DNA of 16,040 bases from Bacilli bacterium (GTDB lineage Bacteria; Bacillota_I; Bacilli_A; RF39; UBA660), in assembly GCA_017461465.1 (NCBI GenBank), contig JAFTYN010000017.1, forward strand, positions 1 through 16,040, in the 5' to 3' direction. A model generated the notes under the pieces. The model was not told where the DNA came from. It was given only the letters and a program-made list of their open reading frames with translations, and did no database searches. Position 1 is the first letter of the stretch. The number at the start of each line of letters is the position of its first letter. The position numbers were made by a program, and so were the translations under genes. This document shows, one piece after another, positions 1 to 8,083 of this stretch.

Positions 1-1
1 A

Positions 2-1018
2 GTAGGCCTTTTGATTAGTTTATTTATGTTAGGAACTCCAGATGCTTTTACTAAATACTCTAAAAATGTATTTAAAGTTTTTGGAATAACTTTATTATTA
101 GATTTTGTTAGTTTTATACTTCTATTAATTCCAGAGTTTTTTCATAAAGTTTCTTTTATGCAAGAAAATTTAATATATCCATTAGAACATAATCCGTATT
201 CAACAGTAGTTTCTACAATTTATATTTTAGGTGTATTTCTAATTGTAATTAGTTTAGCATATTTACTTGTAAAAAATAAAATTGTTAATAAAATGGATGG
301 AGCTAAAAAGAAAAAGAGATTAGTAAAAGTAATGCTTACTTTATTTGTAATACCATATTTATTCTTTGTTCCAAGTAGTTTATTCATAAAAGAAGAAAAA
401 AGCACTTTAGAAGATTTTAGGGGTACTATTATAGGTAACAAATCTGATATAGTTAATATTTTAAGAAATTTAAATGTTTCAGAATATATAAATTCATATG
501 TGCTTATTGATCATAAAGAGCCATATACTATATACGTATCTTTAAAAGATATTGAGTATAATCATTTAATGATGTTTGAATCAGATGCTTCTGTTATACT
601 TGCTTTAGTAGATGATGTAAACGAAGTAATATTTAAAATGTCAGGTAAAGAGTATAAATATAACATAAATGATATAAATGAAATATTTGGTGATGTTAAG
701 AAAAAATCTTTAACAGCAATAGAAGAAAGATATAGTAATATTAAATTTGATAACTATATATACTATGGAAGGCTAAATGGTTATGATGTATTTGATACTT
801 CTGAAGTTTGTGAAGAAAATTTAGAAAAAATATATGAAGCAAATGAAACAATATATTATATTGAATGTTCAACTTTAGATAATATTAAACTATATAAAAA
901 AGGTGAAGTTATTAGTTTAAAGAAAGCATTTAAAAATGGAATAGTTACAATTGATGATATACTTAGTAGTAACTTACCAGTAGTAATGGCGGCGAGAGAA
1001 ATTGAAAATAATAGTTAG
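2..1018 (+). CDS. Membrane protein with DUF4825-like outer domain (5' truncated)
   Basis: The reading frame is open to the window's first base, so the start is probably upstream; TTG at 11 is the first possible start inside and has only weak AGTAGG before it. Counting from that TTG, hydrophobic segments lie at about 24-44, 68-88 and 102-125. The lysine-rich loop between the second and third suggests that the roughly 210-residue C-terminal part lies outside the membrane. Residues about 138-240 (IIGNKSDIVNIL, then EPYTIYVSLKDIEYN, then a hydrophobic strand and VDDVNEVIF) resemble DUF4825, a domain found behind membrane segments in Bacillota. The last 90 residues end in ISLKKAFKNG...TIDDIL, a pattern I associate with the tail of such proteins. 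No HExxH protease motif is visible. The family match is from memory and the function is unknown. The gene overlaps the next one by 17 bases, so the two are probably translationally coupled. Confidence 0.75.
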   Translation, partial: VGLLISLFMLGTPDAFTKYSKNVFKVFGITLLLDFVSFILLLIPEFFHKVSFMQENLIYPLEHNPYSTVVSTIYILGVFLIVISLAYLLVKNKIVNKMDGAKKKKRLVKVMLTLFVIPYLFFVPSSLFIKEEKSTLEDFRGTIIGNKSDIVNILRNLNVSEYINSYVLIDHKEPYTIYVSLKDIEYNHLMMFESDASVILALVDDVNEVIFKMSGKEYKYNINDINEIFGDVKKKSLTAIEERYSNIKFDNYIYYGRLNGYDVFDTSEVCEENLEKIYEANETIYYIECSTLDNIKLYKKGEVISLKKAFKNGIVTIDDILSSNLPVVMAAREIENNS

Positions 1019-1691
1019 TGATTTTGATAATACATTTTATACTGCTGAATATGAAAAAAATGTTCAATTAATAAAGTCTTTTATTGAAAAAGGAAACAAA
1101 TTTATTATTGCAACAGGTAGACCAATTTATTTGTTGAAACCCGATATAGAGGATTATAATTTAGATTGCTCTTATATAGTATGTAATGATGGTGGAGTTA
1201 TATTTGATTCAAAAGGAAAAAAAATCTTTGAAGAAAATATAGATAAAGAAGTAGCTAAAGAAGTTTATGAACTTTTAAGTAAAGATGATAATTTTGAAGA
1301 AGTTTTTATTGATACAGCATTAAATTTTTCAAAAGATATTAATGATACATTTAATGCAATTTTAGCACTTCCAAAAGATAAAAAAATAGCTCAAAAACAA
1401 ATAGACGAACTAATGAAAAAATATCCAAGTATTCAAGGATATATCAGTCATCGTTGGTTAAATATTCTTAACAAAAAATCTTCAAAAGGTAATGCTATAA
1501 AAATGCTTATGAATATGAATAATTGGTCTTATGATGATGTTATAACTATAGGCGATAATTATAATGATATTTCCATGCTAGAAAATTTTAATAGTTTTAT
1601 TCTCAAAGGTGATAAAAATATCGAAGATAAAGCCAAATATGTTGTAAATAATTTTAAAGAAATGTTAGAGATAATAGATGAAGGTAATTAG
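1002..1691 (+). CDS. HAD-superfamily hydrolase, Cof-like (IIB) phosphatase
   Basis: Predicted Mg-dependent phosphatase acting on small phosphorylated metabolites, cytosolic; substrate unknown. Motif I is DFDNT at residues 7-11 with nucleophile Asp7 and acid/base Asp9. Motif II is the Thr38 of ATGRP. A lysine in the NKKSSKGNA stretch supplies motif III. Motif IV is GDNYND at 184-189. The order and the 'SKGNA...IGDNYND' ending are typical of Cof/YidA-type HAD proteins with a C2 cap between motifs II and III. At 229 residues it is shorter than usual (about 260-290), so the cap is reduced. The start is TTG at 1002, about six bases after a GGCGAGAG-like ribosome binding site inside the upstream gene; no ATG lies before motif I. 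It overlaps its neighbours on both sides (17 and 14 bases), so the three genes form one transcription unit. Confidence 0.9.
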   Translation: MKIIVSDFDNTFYTAEYEKNVQLIKSFIEKGNKFIIATGRPIYLLKPDIEDYNLDCSYIVCNDGGVIFDSKGKKIFEENIDKEVAKEVYELLSKDDNFEEVFIDTALNFSKDINDTFNAILALPKDKKIAQKQIDELMKKYPSIQGYISHRWLNILNKKSSKGNAIKMLMNMNNWSYDDVITIGDNYNDISMLENFNSFILKGDKNIEDKAKYVVNNFKEMLEIIDEGN

Positions 1692-2055
1692 TATAAAACA
1701 ACCATGGGCTACTTTGATATTGGAAGGTTTGAAAGAATATGAATTTAGAAGTTGGAAGACAAAATATAGAGGTGAAATATACATACATGCTTCCAAAACT
1801 TGCGATAACAAAAATATGAAACGATTTGAAAAAATGAATTTAGATTTTCCTATTGGTATGATAATAGGAAAAGTTTCTTTGGATGATTGTATAGAACTTT
1901 CACAAACTTTTGAAGAAAAACTAATTAAAGACAGACCATTAATTTATGGACATACTAAAGATAGGGGAGGATATGCATGGAAAGTATCTAACCCTGAATA
2001 TATAGACTTTATTCAAGTTAATGGAAAACTTGGTATTTGGGAATATAAAAACTAG
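1678..2055 (+). CDS. ASCH domain-containing protein
   Basis: A 125-residue single-domain protein of the ASCH family, a PUA-like beta-barrel fold that usually binds RNA or modified nucleosides. It opens with ISIKQPWATLILEG and carries the family signature GxKxxExR as Gly17, Lys19, Glu22, Arg24, followed by a YRGEIYIHAS strand at about 29-38. The C-terminal WKVSNPEY...GKLGIWEY stretch closes the barrel. One family member, E. coli YqfB, hydrolyses N4-acetylcytidine, but it is shorter and I cannot transfer that activity here. The ATG at 1678 lies inside the end of the HAD gene, overlapping it by 14 bases, with TTAGAG upstream as a modest ribosome binding site. Its stop codon lies in the left arm of the terminator shared with the convergent gene. 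Confidence 0.9.
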   Translation: MKVISIKQPWATLILEGLKEYEFRSWKTKYRGEIYIHASKTCDNKNMKRFEKMNLDFPIGMIIGKVSLDDCIELSQTFEEKLIKDRPLIYGHTKDRGGYAWKVSNPEYIDFIQVNGKLGIWEYKN

Positions 2056-2078
2056 GATATTTTTATCCTAGTTTTTTT
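2047..2078. terminator. Bidirectional intrinsic terminator between convergent genes
   Basis: The arms ACTAGGATA (2051-2059) and TATCCTAGT (2064-2072) pair perfectly around a TTTT loop. A-tracts and T-tracts flank them, giving a U-run in either direction (2072-2078 on +, 2046-2050 on -). The hairpin contains the stop codon of the ASCH gene (2053-2055) and that of the convergent gene (2063-2065, complement), so it serves both with essentially no 3' untranslated sequence. Confidence 0.9.
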
Positions 2079-2896
2079 ATTTTTTCTTCTTCGTCTTTTT
2101 GAACGACTGGAGTCATAGACTCTCTTAATTTTTTTAATTCTTCTATTTGAGTTTCTCTATTAACTAAATGTTCAGTTTCTTTTGGTTCTATTATTTTTTG
2201 TTTTTCATTATCTGTTACTATTAACTCAGTGTTTTCAACTTTTGTTTCTACTTTACTTTCTTCTTTCTTTTTTATTTCGTCTTTTCTATAATTAGACAAA
2301 TATTTTAATGCAGTACCAATTTGAAGTAATAATGTACTACCTGTAAAGAAGTTTAAAATAGTAGGAGAAATACCTAGAGCAAGTGCTATATAGTTAATAA
2401 CTAAAGTTAAAGATAAAGCTCCAGTCTTAACCTTTCCTATTATAGCAGTTTTAGGCATATTGTTATTTAATCTTGACATAACATTAACTCCGCCAATAAC
2501 AAATTCCATAATTAAGTTAGAAATAATTAAAGGATTGTTAAATAAAAGTGGAAATATTAAAGTTATTGCAAATATTTTATCAGTTAATGCATCTAATTCG
2601 CGTCCAAATTCACTTGTTGTTTTATATTTTCTTGCAAAATAACCATCTAGACCATCAGTAGCTGCAAATCCTAAAGCAAATAATCCTGTTAAGAATAGAT
2701 TTCCTGTTAAAGCAGCTGGTATGATGAATAGTGGTGCAAATAAACGAGAAGCGGTTAAAGCATTAGGAATTTGTTTATATCTAGTTTTTGGGTTTTTAAA
2801 CTCTTTATAACATTTTTTTCCTTCACTAACAAATGCTCCCCATTTTGTATCAAAACTTGTTTTTAAACTCTTAAAATATTCATTTAATTTAATCAT
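2063..2896 (-). CDS. CDP-alcohol phosphatidyltransferase, PgsA-like
   Basis: Integral membrane enzyme that transfers a phosphatidyl group from CDP-diacylglycerol to an alcohol. The most likely acceptor is glycerol-3-phosphate (phosphatidylglycerophosphate synthase, the first step to phosphatidylglycerol and cardiolipin). The full family signature is present: Asp81, Asp84, Gly85, Ala88, Arg89, Gly98, Asp102, Asp106, spaced DGx2ARx8Gx3Dx3D. IPNALTASR at 43-51 is the usual PgsA opening, and GKVKTGAL at 154-161 resembles the GKxKT segment. About five hydrophobic segments lie between 54 and 198. The protein is longer than a typical PgsA (about 180-200 residues): it has 40 extra N-terminal residues and a charged Lys/Glu-rich tail of about 75 residues that looks disordered or coiled-coil. 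The ATG at 2896 follows an excellent AAGGGGTGAT ribosome binding site. A cardiolipin-synthase-type or phosphatidylinositol-type acceptor cannot be excluded. Confidence 0.9.
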   Translation of the reverse strand: MIKLNEYFKSLKTSFDTKWGAFVSEGKKCYKEFKNPKTRYKQIPNALTASRLFAPLFIIPAALTGNLFLTGLFALGFAATDGLDGYFARKYKTTSEFGRELDALTDKIFAITLIFPLLFNNPLIISNLIMEFVIGGVNVMSRLNNNMPKTAIIGKVKTGALSLTLVINYIALALGISPTILNFFTGSTLLLQIGTALKYLSNYRKDEIKKKEESKVETKVENTELIVTDNEKQKIIEPKETEHLVNRETQIEELKKLRESMTPVVQKDEEEKIKKLG

Positions 2897-2914
2897 TTAC
2901 CATCACCCCTTAAG

Positions 2915-2984
2915 TGCAATAAGTATTGTACCATTTTTTACACATTTGTCAAATATACTATATGTAAAATAATGTCTTATTGCA
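2915..2984. repeat. 9-bp inverted repeat in the divergent promoter region
   Basis: TGCAATAAG at 2915-2923 and its exact reverse complement CTTATTGCA at 2976-2984 are separated by 52 bases. The left arm covers the predicted transcription start of the PgsA-like gene. The right arm lies just upstream of the -35 of the glucosaminidase gene. It could be a paired regulator site, but in DNA this A+T-rich a chance match is possible. Confidence 0.4.
2925..2952 (-). promoter_or_regulatory. SigA-type promoter of the PgsA-like gene
   Basis: On the minus strand a perfect -35 TTGACA (2947-2952) is followed after 16 bases by -10 TACAAT (2925-2930). A TGG directly before the -10 makes an extended -10. The predicted start of transcription is near 2918, giving a leader of only about 22 bases that begins just before the ribosome binding site. 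Confidence 0.85.
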
Positions 2985-2994
2985 TATATAATTC

Positions 2995-3023
2995 TTTAAA
3001 TAAATTGTATATTTTGATATAAT
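2995..3023 (+). promoter_or_regulatory. Extended -10 promoter of the glucosaminidase gene
   Basis: Perfect -10 TATAAT at 3018-3023 is preceded by TGA at 3015-3017 (extended -10). A poor -35, TTTAAA, lies 17 bases upstream at 2995-3000. The transcription start should be near 3030, leaving about 16 bases of leader. Confidence 0.75.
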
Positions 3024-3045
3024 TAATTTTAGAATGGAGGAGTAT

Positions 3046-6000
3046 ATGAAGAAACTTTTAAATATTATTTTATGTATTAGTATGATTCTTTTGAATTTTA
3101 CTCCTTTTTATGTTCCAAAAGTAAAAGCAGCAGGCAATTTTACTTTTGCTATTTCTTATTCTGATGATGATGTAATAAAAGAATCTAATTTATCCTATGA
3201 AGATGCTCTCAAACTTATGAACGAGTATCCTTCTACTGAAATGGAAGTAGCAGTTATCAAAAATGCTTCAGGAAAAATAGTTAATGCTAAATATGCAATT
3301 GCAGAAACAGATTATGAAAATAACATTAAAATAAGTACTAGTTCAGAAGGTTTAAAGTTTTTATGTTCTGATCCAAGTGAGGCTGCTACATGTTCAACTT
3401 ATTCTTCATCTTACATAACTTATTATGCTTCTACTTGGGGAACTGACACTGCTTTTTTAGATTATAATAGCACATATGATGCAGTTAAAATAAAGATAAG
3501 TGGAGTAACAGGTTGGCTACCTTTAAGTGATGTTAATTTAGTACCTATTTCTAAATTTTATGGTATTTATAATACATACAATTATGATTATATTAGAAAA
3601 TCAAATAATTATCCTAAAATAAAAGCTACTAAAAGTGCAATAAATATAAGAAAAGGTCCTGGAACTGATTACGAAGTAGTAGGAGTTGTATCAACTGGTG
3701 ATACTTATATTTATTATCCATCTAAATCTACAACTGCTTCTGATGGCTGCATTTGGTATAAAATTGATTATGCTTCTTCAGAAGATGCATATGTATGTTA
3801 TAAAGATGATTATTTTACTAAAATAACTCGAATGCTTAATGATACTTATTATTATTCAGTAAACAATATTTTAAAGATGCAAGTTCATGCAGGTCTTAAT
3901 TTCTATGAATCTTCTTATACTTTAGGTACTGCACCATTTTATTATGATAATAAAGGAAAACACTTTTATCTAAATTTATCTTCATCTGATGGTTTAAATG
4001 CTGAAAATAGATATTATAGTTTTGATGGCAATTATTTTTATAAAAATTATTCAGATATGATAAATGATTATAGAAATAATACTTATCAAAATGCAGTTAA
4101 TTTTAATCATCCATATTATGCTTATTTTTTATATTTGCCAGCTCATTCAATAAGTGGATATTCTAAAGAAGCTATTAATGGATTTGTAACAAATGGTACT
4201 GGTATAACTGCTTTCCCAGAAAATCCTAAAAGTTACGTTAATTTTAATACGGGCACATTTTCAGTAGAACCACCATCTAATCTTTCTATGATGTATGGTA
4301 TAGGTGAAGCTATAATTAATGCTCAGAAAAAATATGGAGTAAATGCACTAACAATTTATGGTGCGGCATATAGTGAATCTGGTCTTGGCAAAAGTGCTAT
4401 AGCCTTTGGAAAAAATAATCTTTTTGGTATGGGAGCTGCTGATGATGCTCCGTTTGCTAAAGCAATTACCTATGATACTGTAGCTGATTCAGTAGATGCT
4501 TATGCTTCTTCAATAAGTGTTAATAGTTTCGGAAACATTAATAGTTGGCAATATAATGGAACACACCAAGGTAACAAACTTAGTGGTACAGCTGTTTATT
4601 ATGCTTCAGACCCCTATAGCGGACAATCTAAAGCAGGAACAGCTTATAATCTAGATCAAAAATTTGGAGGATTAGATGAATTTTCAAGTACAATAGGTGT
4701 TACTACCAATAAAGATAGTGCTGTAAAAGTTTATAAAGAACCATCATTAAGTAGTACTGTTATATATGAAACTAAAAATTATGCTAAAGGTAAAATTTTA
4801 GTACAAATGCCTTTTATTGTATTAGAGAAAGTAACAGTATTAGAAAACGGTAATAATAATATATATTACAAAGTTTTAACTGATATTTCTTTATCAAGTG
4901 ATAGAGTAATGGCTCCAACTTCTACATATAATACTGAATATTCTTTTGGATATATTAAAGAATCTGATTTATATGTTCAAAATAATGCTCCTGTTTTAAA
5001 AACCATTAGTAAAACAGTTGAACAACATGAAGAAATAGATTTATATACTTTAGTAACTGCTACTGATTTAGAAGATAATTTAGATGGTAAAAAAGTAACT
5101 ATCTCATATGATGACTCTAACTTAAATTTAGATGTAGCAGGTACATATGAAGTAATATATACTGCAACAGACTCATCAAATTACAGCGTTAGAGATAAAG
5201 CTATTATAACTGTAGAGCCTAGTGATGCTCCAGAAATAATTTTTGAAGATATAAATGTTCCACAGTACAAAGTGTTTGATAAAATGCAAGGTGTAAAAAT
5301 TACAGACGATGAAGATGAAGATATATTAGATAGACTTGTTATAACTGGAGATATAAACACTGATGAAATTGGTAAATATAAATTAGTTTATACAGTAACA
5401 GATTTAGACGGTAATATAACTTCAAAAGAAAGAATAGTTAATGTAATAGTTAATGAAAAACCAATAATAAATGCTAATAATAAAGTTATAACTTTAGATG
5501 ATTCTTTTGATTATTTAGAAGATGTAACAGCAGAAGACAAAGAAGATGGAATTTTAACTGATAAAATTACTTATGAAGGTAAAGTAGATAATAAAAAAAT
5601 AGGTGATTATGAAATTACTTATTCAGTTAAAGATTTAGATAATCAGGAAACAATCAAAAAAATAATAGTTACTGTAGAAGATAAAGAATATACGAAAAAA
5701 GATGGTAGATTTTATTTAGATGCTTTATTATTTAATGAAAAAACTAATAAAATAGATATAACAGGTTATTTAGTAATGAAAGGATTAAATAATAAAGTAA
5801 CAGATAATATAAAATATGATTTAATTTTTGAAAACCAGTATAATGGTAATCAATTCATAAAGAGTTTGAATAGATTAACAGAAAATGTACCATTTGCTAT
5901 TCCAGGAGAATCTGGATTTGATTATAGTGGCTCATGGTTTAAAGATAGTTTAGATTTATCTGATATACCAAGTGGAGACTATACTGTTTATGTAAGAGCA

Positions 6001-6636
6001 AGACAAAATAATTATGAATCTAAAGTACTTCTTAAAAACGAATATTTTAATAAAAATATTATTAAAAAATTTAAGATAGGAACTAAAGGATATAACTTTA
6101 GAATTAATTACTATAATAGACAAATTCCTTTAGAATTATTTGTAAGAGAAGATGGATTATTAAGTGATGTTCCAGCTCCTACTATTGATAACATGTTTAA
6201 CCAGGTTTATAAAATAGAATTAAATAATTTAGGAAATTTAAATATCTTAGCAACATCTCATAATGTAAATGGTGATTATTCTAAAAAACAAAATGTTCAA
6301 AGATGGATTGCTTTTGAAAATATTGAAACACTAGAAATATTTGATACATATAGTGTTGGTTCTATCACAACTGGTCCATATAAAGTTAGTTTAGCAGTAA
6401 GTGATGGCAAAGATAAGACTAAAGCGTGGTATAATGCTAATTTAGATTTAACTAAACTTCCTAAAGGTACATATTCGATTCTTGTTAGAACAAAAACAGG
6501 TACAATAGATGATTATGGTGAATTATACGATGTGGCATTTTTAGATTTTAATACAACCAAAAATGTTGATGGTAAAAAAATTACAATTCGTCGTAATGAT
6601 GAAAAAAGATATCGAATAGAAATAATAATTGAATAA
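3046..6636 (+). CDS. Secreted modular glucosaminidase (SH3 / GH73-like / Ig-like)
   Basis: Predicted exported wall hydrolase of 1196 residues. The start is ATG 3046, seven to eight bases after GGAGG at 3036-3040; the earlier in-frame ATG at 3034 has no ribosome binding site and would overlap it. Residues 1-29 form a signal peptide ending in VKAAG. Further on are a degenerate SH3-like segment (about 115-172), a clear bacterial SH3 domain (about 193-261, with INIRKGPGTDYEVVG), and a glucosaminidase domain (about 416-541) with likely catalytic Glu444 in AAYSESGLGKS. This would cleave GlcNAc-MurNAc bonds of peptidoglycan. Another SH3-like stretch follows, then three Ig-like domains of DUF5011 type (646-729, 730-806, 806-885; GTYEVIYTATD, GKYKLVYTVTD, GDYEITYSVKD). 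Two related beta-rich modules end the protein, each with a DLSDIPSGDY-like signature at about 971 and 1132. There is no LPXTG or membrane anchor, so wall contact is probably through SH3 domains or the C-terminal modules. Confidence 0.92.
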   Translation: MKKLLNIILCISMILLNFTPFYVPKVKAAGNFTFAISYSDDDVIKESNLSYEDALKLMNEYPSTEMEVAVIKNASGKIVNAKYAIAETDYENNIKISTSSEGLKFLCSDPSEAATCSTYSSSYITYYASTWGTDTAFLDYNSTYDAVKIKISGVTGWLPLSDVNLVPISKFYGIYNTYNYDYIRKSNNYPKIKATKSAINIRKGPGTDYEVVGVVSTGDTYIYYPSKSTTASDGCIWYKIDYASSEDAYVCYKDDYFTKITRMLNDTYYYSVNNILKMQVHAGLNFYESSYTLGTAPFYYDNKGKHFYLNLSSSDGLNAENRYYSFDGNYFYKNYSDMINDYRNNTYQNAVNFNHPYYAYFLYLPAHSISGYSKEAINGFVTNGTGITAFPENPKSYVNFNTGTFSVEPPSNLSMMYGIGEAIINAQKKYGVNALTIYGAAYSESGLGKSAIAFGKNNLFGMGAADDAPFAKAITYDTVADSVDAYASSISVNSFGNINSWQYNGTHQGNKLSGTAVYYASDPYSGQSKAGTAYNLDQKFGGLDEFSSTIGVTTNKDSAVKVYKEPSLSSTVIYETKNYAKGKILVQMPFIVLEKVTVLENGNNNIYYKVLTDISLSSDRVMAPTSTYNTEYSFGYIKESDLYVQNNAPVLKTISKTVEQHEEIDLYTLVTATDLEDNLDGKKVTISYDDSNLNLDVAGTYEVIYTATDSSNYSVRDKAIITVEPSDAPEIIFEDINVPQYKVFDKMQGVKITDDEDEDILDRLVITGDINTDEIGKYKLVYTVTDLDGNITSKERIVNVIVNEKPIINANNKVITLDDSFDYLEDVTAEDKEDGILTDKITYEGKVDNKKIGDYEITYSVKDLDNQETIKKIIVTVEDKEYTKKDGRFYLDALLFNEKTNKIDITGYLVMKGLNNKVTDNIKYDLIFENQYNGNQFIKSLNRLTENVPFAIPGESGFDYSGSWFKDSLDLSDIPSGDYTVYVRARQNNYESKVLLKNEYFNKNIIKKFKIGTKGYNFRINYYNRQIPLELFVREDGLLSDVPAPTIDNMFNQVYKIELNNLGNLNILATSHNVNGDYSKKQNVQRWIAFENIETLEIFDTYSVGSITTGPYKVSLAVSDGKDKTKAWYNANLDLTKLPKGTYSILVRTKTGTIDDYGELYDVAFLDFNTTKNVDGKKITIRRNDEKRYRIEIIIE

Positions 6637-6665
6637 GAATATACTTAGGTATATTCTTTTACTTT
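6635..6665 (+). terminator. Intrinsic terminator of the glucosaminidase gene
   Basis: A perfect 10-bp stem, AAGAATATAC (6635-6644) with GTATATTCTT (6649-6658), closes a TTAG loop and is followed by TTTTACTTTCTTT. The stem begins inside the TAA stop codon. Confidence 0.9.
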
Positions 6666-6667
6666 CT

Positions 6668-6695
6668 TTGAAAAATAAGGGAATTATGATATAAT
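6668..6695 (+). promoter_or_regulatory. Extended -10 promoter of the lspA operon
   Basis: -35 TTGAAA (6668-6673), 16-base spacer, extended -10 TGA-TATAAT (6687-6695). Transcription should start near 6701, within or directly at the AAAGGTGAT ribosome binding site, so the leader is only about 12 bases. Confidence 0.85.
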
Positions 6696-6712
6696 TAAAA
6701 AGGTGATTCATT

Positions 6713-7204
6713 TTGAAAAATATATTAGAAAAAAAAGTTATATGGATTATCTCATTTATATGCATTATAATTGATCAAATAATAAAATTTGTAATAAATA
6801 ATAATATTGATTTATATGATCAAAATACTATTATAGATAATTTTTTTTATCTAACAAACGTAAGGAATTATGGTGCTGCTTGGAGTATATTAACAGGTAG
6901 CAGAATAATGCTAATTATAGTTACAATTTTGATAATTATTGGATTATATTATTTTTTTATAAGAAAAGAAAAAATGAAAAAATATGAAAAAGTTATATAT
7001 GGATTTTTATATGGTGGAATTATTGGTAATCTTATAGATAGGATTTTTAGAGGTTATGTTATTGACTATTTAGAATTTTATATTTTTGGCTATAATTTTC
7101 CTGTATTTAATTTAGCAGATATCTTAATAGTTATATCGATGTTTTTTATTATTATTTCAGTAATAAAGGGTGATAAAGGTGAAATTGTTAGTAGAAGAAA
7201 ATAA
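6713..7204 (+). CDS. lspA: Lipoprotein signal peptidase (signal peptidase II)
   Basis: Membrane aspartyl protease that removes the signal peptide of lipoproteins after the lipobox cysteine has been lipidated. The 163-residue length is normal. Four hydrophobic segments lie at about 8-26, 63-83, 94-110 and 129-152. Conserved boxes are visible in order: NVRNYGAAWSIL (49-60), GGIIGNLIDR (101-110), GYVIDYLEF with catalytic Asp118, and FPVFNLADILI with catalytic Asp136. The start is TTG at 6713, six bases after AAAGGTGAT; no ATG lies upstream in frame. It is the first gene of an operon with rluD and a rhomboid gene, and lspA-rluD adjacency is common in Bacillota. The lipoprotein encoded at 14493 in this window is a plausible substrate. 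Confidence 0.96.
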   Translation: MKNILEKKVIWIISFICIIIDQIIKFVINNNIDLYDQNTIIDNFFYLTNVRNYGAAWSILTGSRIMLIIVTILIIIGLYYFFIRKEKMKKYEKVIYGFLYGGIIGNLIDRIFRGYVIDYLEFYIFGYNFPVFNLADILIVISMFFIIISVIKGDKGEIVSRRK

Positions 7205-8075
7205 TGTAGAAAAAAGATTAGATCATTTTGTAAGTGAAAATACTGATATTTCTAGAAGTCAAGTAACAAAATTAATCAAAGAAGGTAGTATATTAGTTAA
7301 TGGTAAAAAAACTAAAACAGGGTATATGACTAGACTTAATGATGAAATATTAGTAGAATTTACTTCACAAGAAATGGAAGCAAAACCAGAAAAAATGGAT
7401 TTAGATATTGTTTATGAAGATGAAGATGTTATTGTTGTAAATAAGGCTAATGGTGTTGTTGTACATCCTGCGCCTGGAAACTACACAGGTACACTTGTAA
7501 ATGGTCTTTTATATCATTTTAAGAATTTAAGTAGCGTTAATGGTGAATTAAGACCTGGTATAGTACATAGGATAGATGCTGATACAACAGGGCTATTAAT
7601 GGTCGCTAAGAATGATAAAGCACATGAAAAATTAGCTAAACAGTTAGAAGAAAAAACAACTCATCGTAAATATTATGCCCTAGTTTGGGGAGTTATTAAA
7701 AATGATACAGGGACAATAGATGCTCCAATTGGTAGAGATCCTAAAGATAGAAAAAAAATGGCTGTTGTAGATAATAATAGTAAGGATGCAGTAACTCATT
7801 TTAAAGTTCTTGAAAGATACAAAAATGCTACTTTAATAGAGTTAAAACTTGAAACAGGAAGAACACATCAAATAAGAGTACATATGAAATATATAGGACA
7901 TCCTGTTGTAAATGATGCCATTTATAGTAATAGAAAATTATTTGATGAAACTGGTCAGTGTTTACATGCTAAAGAACTTGGATTTATTCATCCTACTACA
8001 AATAAATATATGGAGTTTGATAGTAAGTTACCTGAATGTTTTATTAATATAAAAGAAAAATTAGAAAATGAATAG
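7179..8075 (+). CDS. rluD: RluD-family 23S rRNA pseudouridine synthase
   Basis: Converts specific uridines of ribosomal RNA to pseudouridine; the family member RluD acts on helix 69 of 23S rRNA. From GTG 7179 the protein has 298 residues. An S4 RNA-binding domain lies at about 10-60 (RLDHFVSENTDISRSQVTKLIKEG), followed by the catalytic domain with GIVHRIDADTTGLLMVAKN, where Asp133 is the catalytic aspartate. LETGRTHQIRVHMKYIGHPVVND is the second typical box. I chose GTG 7179 because AAAGGGTGAT (7165-7174) lies at proper distance; a GTG at 7170 sits inside that site, and TTG at 7185 is possible but more distant. The gene overlaps the end of lspA by 26 bases, so expression is coupled. RluD and its paralogues cannot be separated by eye, so the exact target uridines are inferred. 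Confidence 0.95.
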   Translation: MKLLVEENNVEKRLDHFVSENTDISRSQVTKLIKEGSILVNGKKTKTGYMTRLNDEILVEFTSQEMEAKPEKMDLDIVYEDEDVIVVNKANGVVVHPAPGNYTGTLVNGLLYHFKNLSSVNGELRPGIVHRIDADTTGLLMVAKNDKAHEKLAKQLEEKTTHRKYYALVWGVIKNDTGTIDAPIGRDPKDRKKMAVVDNNSKDAVTHFKVLERYKNATLIELKLETGRTHQIRVHMKYIGHPVVNDAIYSNRKLFDETGQCLHAKELGFIHPTTNKYMEFDSKLPECFINIKEKLENE

Positions 8076-8083
8076 GAGAAAAT

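Noticed and set aside
1678..2055. HAD phosphatase and ASCH gene pair as a toxin-antitoxin system
   Set aside because: Neither protein has toxin-type motifs, and the overlap is explained by the general compaction of this operon.
3046..6636. Sortase-anchored surface protein
   Set aside because: The C-terminus has no LPXTG, hydrophobic helix or basic tail; the protein ends in a beta-rich region.
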